Shown here: in pieces, positions 1-7,653 of the stretch | How positions within the stretch are numbered: the stretch's first letter is position 1 | How the letters are laid out: every line of letters begins with the position of its first letter | Assembly (NCBI GenBank): GCA_002420115.1 | Contig: DIHK01000015.1 | Coordinates: forward strand, 48,814 to 56,466 | Source of the DNA: Nitrospira sp. UBA5698 | Lineage (GTDB): Bacteria; Nitrospirota; Nitrospiria; Nitrospirales; Nitrospiraceae | Direction of reading: 5' to 3' | DNA: 7,653 nt | Notes under the pieces: generated by a model | Seen by the model: only the letters and a program-made list of their open reading frames with translations | The model's database searches: none | What the model was told of the DNA's origin: nothing | Made by a program: the position numbers and the translations under genes

Positions 1-1565
1 TACGCCGGCAGGATCATCGGTGAGATGACGCCACTGGCATTTCCGTGCTTCTTGGCTTCGGCGCGGAACTTCCGCACATGATTAATCGTCAGCGTACCTT
101 GTTTCACCGACGTGGCACGAGCAGCAGCAGTCAACCCGGACCGTTTCCCGAACACCATGAGGTCCAATAACGAATTCCCCATGAGACGGTTCCGCCCATG
201 CAGTCCGCCGGAGGCCTCTCCAGCCACAAAGAGATTCTTCACATTGGTTTCAGAATTCGTGTCGATTTTCACCCCGCCGTTCTGATAGTGCAGCGTCGGA
301 TAGATCAAGACCGGATCCTTGCTGATATCGATCCCGAACCGTTCGAACTGCAGCATCATTGCTGGAAAATGTTTCTCAACCGTCCCCGGTCCATGCTCGG
401 CATCCAAGAGCGGCGTATCCAACCACACCCCGACACGACCCGACATGGTGCGAATCCCACGACCTTCCTCGCACTCCCGAATGATTGAGGAGGAGACGAC
501 GTCGCGGGTATCAAGCTCATTCACAAACCGCTCGCCCTTGGCATTCACGAGATGGCCGCCTTCGGAGCGAATCCCTTCCGTTACCAGTTGCCCGATCAGT
601 TGCTCAGGATAGACCGCCCCTGATGGATGATATTGGAACGTATCGATATGGGCTAATCTAGCACCCATGCGATAAGACAGGCAGAGTCCGTCGCCGGTGG
701 CGCCATAGTGATTGCTGGTTGGAAAGCCTTGAAAATGGAGGCGGCCGATACCGCCGGTCGCTAGGATGACCGACTTCGCAGCCACCACGATGTGTCGCTG
801 ATTGTCGAGATCCTTGAAGATGGCGCCGGTGCACTGCCCCTCGTCGTCGCTGAGCAATTCGATGGCCGCAGCAAATTCCAGCAACTGAATCTTTTGATTG
901 ATGACCTCATCCTTGAGGACCCTCATAATTTCGAGGCCGGTGTAGTCCGAGCAGGTCAAGAGACGTGGCTTAGAACTGCCGCCGCCCTTCTTCACATGAA
1001 GATTGCCGTCGGCTTGACGATCGAACAACACGCCCAACTCCAGCAGCCACTTCGCAATCGATGGCCCATCCTCGACCATGGTCTTCAGAAGGGCATGGTC
1101 GTTCTCCATGTGCCCGCCCTTGAGCGTATCGATGAAATGTGTGACCGGCGAATCTTCCGGCGCAACTGAAATCTGCATCCCGCCCTGCGCCATCACGCTG
1201 TTGGAATCGCCGAGGCGAAGCTTCGTCGCCAGAATCGTCTTGGCACCGGCTCCGTGCGCATGCAGTGCTGCGGCACAACCCGCCCCTCCACCACCGATGA
1301 CCAGGACATCACAGGTATAGTGCGGCGTGAGATCAGCATTGTCCTGGATAGAGCTATCGCCCTCCAACAAGGTCGCAAGCTCGACGACGGTTTTGTCGCC
1401 CTCATTGGGACCGAATTTGATTGGCCGGTAGGCGCTGGCCCGGAAATCTGGATGGTACTTATGAATCAGCTGATCGCGGTCTGCAGGAGAAAACTTGGGG
1501 ATGGTCTGCTTGCGCCGGGCATCCCGCGTCTTGTGTACGATCTGTTGGAGCGCATGAATATCCAT
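1..1565 (-). CDS. frdA: Fumarate reductase / succinate dehydrogenase flavoprotein subunit, 3' end outside window
   Basis: The frame is open from ATG at 1565 to base 1 (521 codons, no stop), so the C-terminus is missing. The protein belongs to the FAD-dependent fumarate reductase/SdhA/aspartate oxidase family, which interconverts fumarate and succinate. Seen: an N-terminal stretch of about 85 residues with no flavoprotein motif, the dinucleotide-binding GGGGAG at residues 91-96, AQGG at 126-129, QYHPSG at 311-316, TEGIRSEGG at 329-337, RDVVS at 354-358, HYQNGG at 426-431, AGE at 448-450 and GRNRLMGNS at 457-465. By alignment from memory to E. coli FrdA, the dicarboxylate-binding and proton-transfer residues are kept (H313, E330, R333, R354, H426, R460). 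The covalent-FAD His is replaced by N122. The start is supported by an in-frame TGA five codons upstream (1578-1580), although no good ribosome site is visible. The iron-sulfur partner lies 101 bases upstream. A thiol:fumarate reductase-like or NADH-linked soluble Frd is possible; NadB is less likely given the FeS neighbour. Confidence 0.88.
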   Translation of the reverse strand, partial: MDIHALQQIVHKTRDARRKQTIPKFSPADRDQLIHKYHPDFRASAYRPIKFGPNEGDKTVVELATLLEGDSSIQDNADLTPHYTCDVLVIGGGGAGCAAALHAHGAGAKTILATKLRLGDSNSVMAQGGMQISVAPEDSPVTHFIDTLKGGHMENDHALLKTMVEDGPSIAKWLLELGVLFDRQADGNLHVKKGGGSSKPRLLTCSDYTGLEIMRVLKDEVINQKIQLLEFAAAIELLSDDEGQCTGAIFKDLDNQRHIVVAAKSVILATGGIGRLHFQGFPTSNHYGATGDGLCLSYRMGARLAHIDTFQYHPSGAVYPEQLIGQLVTEGIRSEGGHLVNAKGERFVNELDTRDVVSSSIIRECEEGRGIRTMSGRVGVWLDTPLLDAEHGPGTVEKHFPAMMLQFERFGIDISKDPVLIYPTLHYQNGGVKIDTNSETNVKNLFVAGEASGGLHGRNRLMGNSLLDLMVFGKRSGLTAAARATSVKQGTLTINHVRKFRAEAKKHGNASGVISPMILPA

Positions 1566-1666
1566 TCTGTGGTCCAGTCACTGGTCAATGGTTATCAGTC
1601 ATTGGAAGCGTAGGACATCTCTTAGCCAGTGACCAATGTCCTTTGACTAATGACATCTCGTGATCT
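1566..1666. repeat. Intergenic cluster of degenerate GTCACTGG/CATTGG repeats
   Basis: The 101-base gap between frdB and frdA is built largely from variants of one short word in both orientations: CCAGTCACTGG (1574-1584, an odd-length palindrome), GGTCAATGG (1583-1591), CAGTCATTGG (1596-1605), CCAGTGACCAATG (1626-1638) and TTGACTAATGAC (1643-1654). AGGACAT at 1612-1618 can pair with ATGTCCT at 1636-1642, and TCACTGG at 1578-1584 with CCAGTGA at 1626-1632. One unit supplies the TGA stop just upstream of the frdA start. There is no U-run, so a terminator is not supported. The function is unknown; it may be a genome-wide intergenic repeat or an mRNA folding element. Confidence 0.6.
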
Positions 1667-2377
1667 TCACTTCACCGTCGCACAGTGTGCCGCCAGTTCT
1701 TTCTCATTCATCTTCAGAATCTTGGCCCATTCATCCGTATAGATACCGTCCTGAATCTCTTTGATCCTGGTATCGAGCCCGACCGGCTTCTCGCTAAAAT
1801 GCGCGCCCTGCGCGCGGCTCACATACAACGCCACGAGATTCGGCGCAATGTCGGCAATGCACACCGGTGTGCACATCCCGCACATCACGCAATCCATGAA
1901 CATTTCGGACACGCTCTTAAAGTCTCCGAACACGGCCTTCCAGACCCCTTCTCGCACATCAATCTTCTGCGGGCAGGCTTCCGTGCAGGCATTGCAATTC
2001 CGACAGAGCGGCGCTTCTGGATAGAGATTGAACAGGTCTTGTTTAGGATCTTGGAGCTTCTGAATCTCGTAGGTGGCTTTTCTGGCGGGAAACGGCGGCA
2101 TCATCGTAAACGACATCCCGTCTTGTACCGCCATCTGACAAGCCAGGCAGGTTCGGACCTTGGGATCGTCCTTCGTACGATAGTACGTTGCACAGGCGCC
2201 GCAGAATCCACCAAGGCAGCCGACGCCGCGGACGACGTCCATACCCGCGTACCACATCGCCTTCACAACCGTGATCCCTTCCGGCACATCAACTTTCTTG
2301 CCGGCGATCTCGATGGTCACCATCCGAGGCTTCATCACCTCAGGTTGGTCGATCACATTGATATCTTCTTGAGCCAT
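1667..2377 (-). CDS. frdB: Iron-sulfur subunit of fumarate reductase / succinate dehydrogenase, ferredoxin-like variant
   Basis: This 236-residue protein should carry electrons to the flavoprotein encoded next in the operon. Residues about 18-100 form a plant-type [2Fe-2S] domain with C54, C59, C62 and C77 (C80 is an extra Cys). Residues about 120-180 carry two complete ferredoxin motifs: C125-C128-C131-C135 followed by Pro, and C163-C166-C169-C173. Length matches SdhB/FrdB (roughly 230-260). In classical SdhB the second motif lacks the Cys equivalent to C166 and makes a [3Fe-4S] cluster, so this protein probably holds one [2Fe-2S] and two [4Fe-4S] clusters. No membrane segment or signal peptide is visible, which suggests a cytosolic protein. 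The start is uncertain: ATG at 2377 has AGGAA only 3 bases away, and Met15 (2335) or Met19 (2323) are alternatives that would still keep the whole [2Fe-2S] domain. The gene follows icd after 65 bases and precedes frdA. Confidence 0.85.
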   Translation of the reverse strand: MAQEDINVIDQPEVMKPRMVTIEIAGKKVDVPEGITVVKAMWYAGMDVVRGVGCLGGFCGACATYYRTKDDPKVRTCLACQMAVQDGMSFTMMPPFPARKATYEIQKLQDPKQDLFNLYPEAPLCRNCNACTEACPQKIDVREGVWKAVFGDFKSVSEMFMDCVMCGMCTPVCIADIAPNLVALYVSRAQGAHFSEKPVGLDTRIKEIQDGIYTDEWAKILKMNEKELAAHCATVK

Positions 2378-2394
2378 AGGTTCCTATGTAACAC

Positions 2395-2430
2395 GCGAGG
2401 CGTAAGGAGCGATAGCCCCTCACGCCTCAC
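2395..2430 (-). other. Intercistronic stem-loop between icd and frdB
   Basis: GAGGCGTAAGGAG at 2397-2409 faces CCCCTCACGCCTC at 2416-2428 across a 6-base loop. Read as plus-strand sequence there are two A/C mismatches. In the minus-strand RNA both become G-U pairs, giving 13 uninterrupted pairs, extendable by one U-G and one G-C pair to 2395 and 2430. The stem lies between the icd stop and the frdB start. It is followed by GCGUGUUACAUAGG rather than a U-run, so it does not look like an intrinsic terminator. It could stabilise or process the mRNA, or belong to a GTGAGGCGTAAGG-type intergenic repeat. Confidence 0.65.
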
Positions 2431-2442
2431 CATGAGCCGAAT

Positions 2443-4674
<2,232 letters not shown>

Positions 4675-4678
4675 AACG

Positions 4679-4685
4679 CTCCCTC
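4679..4685 (-). promoter_or_regulatory. Ribosome binding site of icd
   Basis: GAGGGAG on the minus strand lies 4 bases before the ATG at 4674 inside the 24-base gap after aconitase. It fixes the start and indicates independent initiation in an operon rather than a stop-start overlap. Confidence 0.7.
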
Positions 4686-4698
4686 TTGGTGTGACTGT

Positions 4699-6945
4699 TT
4701 AGTTCAACGCATTGAGCGCCGAACCCGCCTTGAACCACGCGATCTGCTGCGCCGTGATGCTGTGGTTCGCCTGGATGGTGAGCGCGTTGCCATCCGCTTT
4801 ATGAATCGTTACCTGCACCGGCTTGCCAGGAGCCAGACTGTTCAGCCCCGTCACACTGATGCGGTCCTGCTGCTCGATCTTCTCGTAGTCCTTCGGATCA
4901 GCGAAGGTCAACGCCAAGATCCCTTGTTTTTTCAAATTGGTCTCATGAATGCGCGCGAAACTCTTCGTGATAACCGCGCGCACGTTCAAGAAGCGAGGCG
5001 ACATCGCCGCATGCTCTCGGCTGCTGCCCTCGCCGTAGTTTTCGTCGCCGACCACGACTGACCCGATGCCCTGTGCCTTGTAGGCGCGGGCAATCTGCGC
5101 AATCGTCAAGTTCGACTCACCGGTCAACACGTTCGTGCCCTTGCCCGGCTCGGACGAAAATGCGCTGTTGGCGCCGAGGAACATGTTGTCACTGATCTTG
5201 TCCAAATGCCCGCGGAACTTGAGCCAGGGACCGGCCGGCGAAATATGGTCGGTCGTGGTCTTGCCCTTGGTCTTGATTAAGAGCGGCAGCTTCTCGAAAT
5301 CTTTGCCGTCCCACTTTGGAAATGGCTGCAAGACCTGTAACCGTTCGCTCGTCGGTGGAAGATCAACGGTGAGTCCTTCGCCATTGTCAGCCGGTGCCAC
5401 GTAACCCTCTTCACCCTTCGCAAACCCCTTGGCCGGCAACTCCTCACCAACTGGTGCTTGGAGCTTAAATTCTTTGCCGTCAGCTCCCTTCACCGTCTGA
5501 TTGACTGGATCGAAACCAAGATCGCCGGTGATCGCATAGGCCGTCACGACTTCTGGGCTTGCGAGGAACGAAAGGGTTTCGCTGATCCCATCGTTCCGTC
5601 CCGGGAAGTTCCGGTTGAAGGAGCTGACGATCGAGTCAGCCTTGCCCTTCACCCCGTCCGCACGCTTCCACTGGCCGATGCAGGGGCCGCAGGAATTGGA
5701 CAGCACGGTTCCGCCGAGTTTCTCGAAGGTCTCCAAGAACCCATCACGCTTCATGGTGTGGTAGATGCGCTCTGATCCAGGAGAGATCAAGAACGAGGCC
5801 TTCGCCTTCAAACCAGCCTTCAAGGCCTGCTGTGCCACGTGAGCCGAACGGCTGATATCTTCGTACGAGGAATTGGTACAGCTCCCAATCAAAGCTGCCT
5901 TCAGTTCAACGGGATAACCCTTTTCTTGCGCTTCGGCTTTCAGCTTGGAAATCGGCCTGGCAAGGTCCGGCGTGTGAGGTCCCACCACATGGGGCTCCAA
6001 CTTGGAGAGATCGATTTCAACAATCTGATCGTAATACTTTTCCGGAGCCTGCATGAGCTCTGGATCAGCCGTCAACAAGGCCTTGTTTGCCTGGGCCAAC
6101 TTTGCCAGATCTGCCCGATCCGTAATGGTCATATAGTCGACCATCTTCTGATCGAATGGGAAGACCGATGTGGTCGCACCCAGTTCCGCGCCCATGTTGC
6201 AAATCGTACCTTTGCCGGTGGCACTGATGGTTTCAGCGCCAGGTCCAAAGTATTCAACGATCTTATTGGTTCCACCCTTCACCGTCAGTAGGCCACAGAG
6301 ATAAAGAATCACATCCTTTGCAGACGCCCATCCGCTCAACTTGCCCGTCAGCTTCACCCCGATCAATTTCGGATGGAGCACTTCCCACGGCAAACCGGCC
6401 ATCACTTCGCCGGCATCCGCCCCGCCGACACCGATCGCTAAGCCACCCAACCCACCGCCGTTCGGGGTGTGTGAATCGGTCCCGATGATCAAGCAGCCAG
6501 GAAACGCATAATTTTCCAGCACGACTTGGTGAATGATCCCAGCGCCCGGCTTCCAGAATCCGATACCGTATTTTTTCGCCGCAGAAGCCAGGAAGTTATA
6601 GACTTCCCGGTTCTCGTCCAAGGCGCGCGTCAGGTCCTTCTCGGATCCCATTTCCGCACGAATCAGATGGTCGCAATGGATCGTGCTCGGCACCGCAGCT
6701 TTCTTTTTGTTCGCCTGCATGAACTGCAGCACGGCCATCTGGGCCGTGGCATCTTGCATCGCCACGCGATCGGGACGCAGCGCCAGCATGGCTTTGCCCC
6801 GCTCCCAATTCTGGGTATCGAAGTTGTCGGCGTGTGAAACGAGAATTTTATCAGCCAGTGTCAGCGGTCGGCCGAATTGCTTTCTGGCCTTCTCGAAGAC
6901 CGCCGGCATCTTGGCATATAGATTTTTCGCGAGATCCATGGACAT
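4699..6945 (-). CDS. acn: Aconitate hydratase, mitochondrial type
   Basis: The 748-residue protein interconverts citrate and isocitrate through cis-aconitate, linking Icd to the citrate-cleaving enzyme. It closely resembles mitochondrial aconitase (about 750 mature residues) rather than AcnA/IRP (about 890) or AcnB (about 865). Seen: RPDRVAMQDATAQM at 57-70, STIHCDHL at 87-94, GTDSHTPNGGGLGG at 155-168, the [4Fe-4S] ligands C356 (GSCTNS), C419 and C422 (NSCGPC), DHISPAGPW at 566-574, R578 in FRGH, and GEGSSREHAA at 638-647 in the C-terminal swivel domain. By analogy with the pig enzyme, S641 is the catalytic base and R578 and R643 bind substrate; D92/H93 are also kept. The start is ATG at 6945 with a strong ribosome site; a second ATG two codons later (6939) is less well spaced. 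It sits 81 bases after the lyase gene and 24 before icd. I use acn because the type is clear but the paralogue name is not. Confidence 0.97.
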   Translation of the reverse strand: MSMDLAKNLYAKMPAVFEKARKQFGRPLTLADKILVSHADNFDTQNWERGKAMLALRPDRVAMQDATAQMAVLQFMQANKKKAAVPSTIHCDHLIRAEMGSEKDLTRALDENREVYNFLASAAKKYGIGFWKPGAGIIHQVVLENYAFPGCLIIGTDSHTPNGGGLGGLAIGVGGADAGEVMAGLPWEVLHPKLIGVKLTGKLSGWASAKDVILYLCGLLTVKGGTNKIVEYFGPGAETISATGKGTICNMGAELGATTSVFPFDQKMVDYMTITDRADLAKLAQANKALLTADPELMQAPEKYYDQIVEIDLSKLEPHVVGPHTPDLARPISKLKAEAQEKGYPVELKAALIGSCTNSSYEDISRSAHVAQQALKAGLKAKASFLISPGSERIYHTMKRDGFLETFEKLGGTVLSNSCGPCIGQWKRADGVKGKADSIVSSFNRNFPGRNDGISETLSFLASPEVVTAYAITGDLGFDPVNQTVKGADGKEFKLQAPVGEELPAKGFAKGEEGYVAPADNGEGLTVDLPPTSERLQVLQPFPKWDGKDFEKLPLLIKTKGKTTTDHISPAGPWLKFRGHLDKISDNMFLGANSAFSSEPGKGTNVLTGESNLTIAQIARAYKAQGIGSVVVGDENYGEGSSREHAAMSPRFLNVRAVITKSFARIHETNLKKQGILALTFADPKDYEKIEQQDRISVTGLNSLAPGKPVQVTIHKADGNALTIQANHSITAQQIAWFKAGSALNALN

Positions 6946-6950
6946 GACTT

Positions 6951-6958
6951 ATCTCCTT
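6951..6958 (-). promoter_or_regulatory. Strong ribosome binding site of aconitase
   Basis: AAGGAGAT on the minus strand places GGAG 7 bases before the ATG at 6945. It is the best Shine-Dalgarno sequence in the window and selects the first of two nearby in-frame ATGs. Confidence 0.8.
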
Positions 6959-6960
6959 AC

Positions 6961-7024
6961 AGGGCTGCCAGCGATCTGCTTTCAGCTCTCAGTAGCTGAA
7001 GGCTGACGGCTGTAAACTGATGGC
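6961..7024. repeat. Intergenic cluster of degenerate CAGCTGA-type repeats with a hairpin
   Basis: The gap between the lyase gene and aconitase contains variants of one word: TTCAGCT (6981-6987), AGCTGAAGGC (6994-7003), GGCTGACGGC (7001-7010), CTGTAAACTGATGGC (7010-7024) and, less clearly, GGCTGCCAGCGAT (6963-6975). TTCAGCT pairs exactly with AGCTGAA around a 6-base loop; adding G6978-C7003 and C6979-G7002 gives 9 of 10 pairs. No U-run follows in the operon direction, so read-through is expected. The repeat words differ from those of the gap at 1566-1666. Function unknown. Confidence 0.55.
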
Positions 7025-7026
7025 TT

Positions 7027-7653
7027 CTACTTCAGTGGCGGCACTTCCCGACGCTTGGGCGCCGCATAGTTCACCAGATAGTCGAACAGTCGGATCAGGC
7101 GACTGTCCTGCCGCTTCTGATCGACCCAGTGGCCGATCAATCCGATCGTGCGCGACAAGATAAAGAAGCCGTTCAAACTGTCGACAGGGAAGCCCATGTC
7201 GACTAGAACCGCTGCCATCGTGCCGTCCACGTTTAAAATCAAGTTATCCTTCTTGACTGCCGTGACCTGCTCCACCGCCAAGGCGAAGTCGAGGCACGGC
7301 GTTTTGATATCCAAGCTCTTCACATAACCCACAAGTTCCTTGACCCGCTTGTCCGGATTGCGCAGGCTCTTCACTCGGTGACCGATTCCCGGCACTGGCC
7401 CTACGTTCTTCTTCATGTAGGCCAGAAACTCATCGACATTCATTTTATTGTCAACGGCATACTTGAACCAACGCCCGGCGTCCGTCACTGCGCCGCCGAA
7501 GCGCGGACCGATCATGATGAGCCCGGCCGCGACTGCTTGAGACAGACCGATTCCGGCGCAGGCTGCGAGGATCGTCGCGTACGCACCGCTGACGCAAGGC
7601 CCGTGATCCGCCGAAAGCATCATGATGCGCTTGATGATTTCCGCTTCCTGCTT
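7027..7653 (-). CDS. aclA: ATP-citrate lyase alpha subunit (or citryl-CoA lyase), C-terminal citrate-synthase-like domain; 5' end outside window
   Basis: The last 208 residues are visible. The frame runs open to the window edge, so the Met pair at 7623/7620 is internal (homologues continue straight through it). The domain cleaves citryl-CoA to acetyl-CoA and oxaloacetate. Three catalytic landmarks shared with citrate synthase and animal ACLY are present: ADHG with His at 7605-7603, GIGHRVKS with His at 7380-7378, and NVDG with Asp at 7227-7225. RFGGAVTDA and IGHWVDQKR also match ACLY. Compared with human ACLY as I remember it, the segment between VDM and LNG is about 14 residues shorter, and the usual tail (GLYRHPWDDISY) is replaced by a different one ending REVPPLK. 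The N-terminal CoA-ligase part with the phospho-histidine would lie outside the window, so a stand-alone citryl-CoA lyase cannot be excluded. The gene ends 81 bases before aconitase, which acts on the same citrate pool. Stop TAG at 7029-7027. Confidence 0.85.
   Translation of the reverse strand, partial: KQEAEIIKRIMMLSADHGPCVSGAYATILAACAGIGLSQAVAAGLIMIGPRFGGAVTDAGRWFKYAVDNKMNVDEFLAYMKKNVGPVPGIGHRVKSLRNPDKRVKELVGYVKSLDIKTPCLDFALAVEQVTAVKKDNLILNVDGTMAAVLVDMGFPVDSLNGFFILSRTIGLIGHWVDQKRQDSRLIRLFDYLVNYAAPKRREVPPLK

Noticed and set aside
970..1405. Short minus-strand frames inside frdA
   Set aside because: They are alternate frames of the flavoprotein, whose own frame is continuous from 1565 to base 1 and carries all family motifs.
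1566..1666. CRISPR array or phage attachment site
   Set aside because: The repeat words are about 7-13 bases, degenerate, in both orientations and irregularly spaced; there are no spacers of uniform length, cas genes, tRNA or integrase.
2395..2430. Intrinsic terminator between icd and frdB
   Set aside because: The stem is strong enough, but no U-run follows it in the minus-strand direction, and the frdB start comes only 17 bases later.
6946..7026. Promoter for aconitase
   Set aside because: I could not find a convincing pair of -35 and -10 boxes in this repeat-rich gap; read-through from the lyase gene is the simpler reading.
7618..7623. Tandem ATG as the start of the lyase gene
   Set aside because: The frame stays open to the window edge, and the upstream codons (KQEAEIIKRI) match the residues that precede the ADHG motif in ACLY, so these Met codons are internal.

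Overview
This window is an accessory-free piece of a central carbon operon read entirely on the minus strand. In transcription order it holds the 3' end of a citrate-cleaving enzyme (ATP-citrate lyase alpha subunit or citryl-CoA lyase, about 7653-7027), a mitochondrial-type aconitase (6945-4699), a monomeric NADP-type isocitrate dehydrogenase (4674-2443), a three-cluster iron-sulfur protein (2377-1667) and the flavoprotein of a fumarate reductase/succinate dehydrogenase (1565 to beyond base 1). The last gene has no stop codon inside the window.

Together these are the diagnostic steps of the reductive TCA cycle: fumarate to succinate, 2-oxoglutarate to isocitrate, isocitrate to citrate, and citrate to acetyl-CoA plus oxaloacetate. 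The gene order runs opposite to the carbon flow. Citrate cleavage linked with a mitochondrial-type aconitase, a monomeric Icd and a Frd-like pair in a moderately GC-rich genome suggests a Nitrospira-like (Nitrospirota) autotroph such as a nitrite oxidiser. That assignment rests on gene content and remembered sequence similarity, not on a search.

All coding space is used. The four gaps between genes are 81, 24, 65 and 101 bases, and no clear promoter or U-tailed terminator is visible, so one polycistronic transcript is likely. The three larger gaps each carry their own family of short degenerate repeats and small stems; the 65-base gap has a 13-pair stem whose two DNA mismatches become G-U pairs only in the operon-sense RNA.

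The most interesting biology is in the Frd-like pair. The flavoprotein has Asn where classical SdhA/FrdA have the His that binds FAD covalently, and it has an extra N-terminal segment of about 85 residues. Its iron-sulfur partner has two complete CX2CX2CX3C motifs, where classical SdhB/FrdB have a motif that makes a [3Fe-4S] cluster next to the quinone. Both changes point to a soluble, fumarate-reducing enzyme with an electron donor other than quinol. The citrate-lyase domain also looks compact compared with animal ACLY. I see no CRISPR, transposon, RNA gene or defence system.
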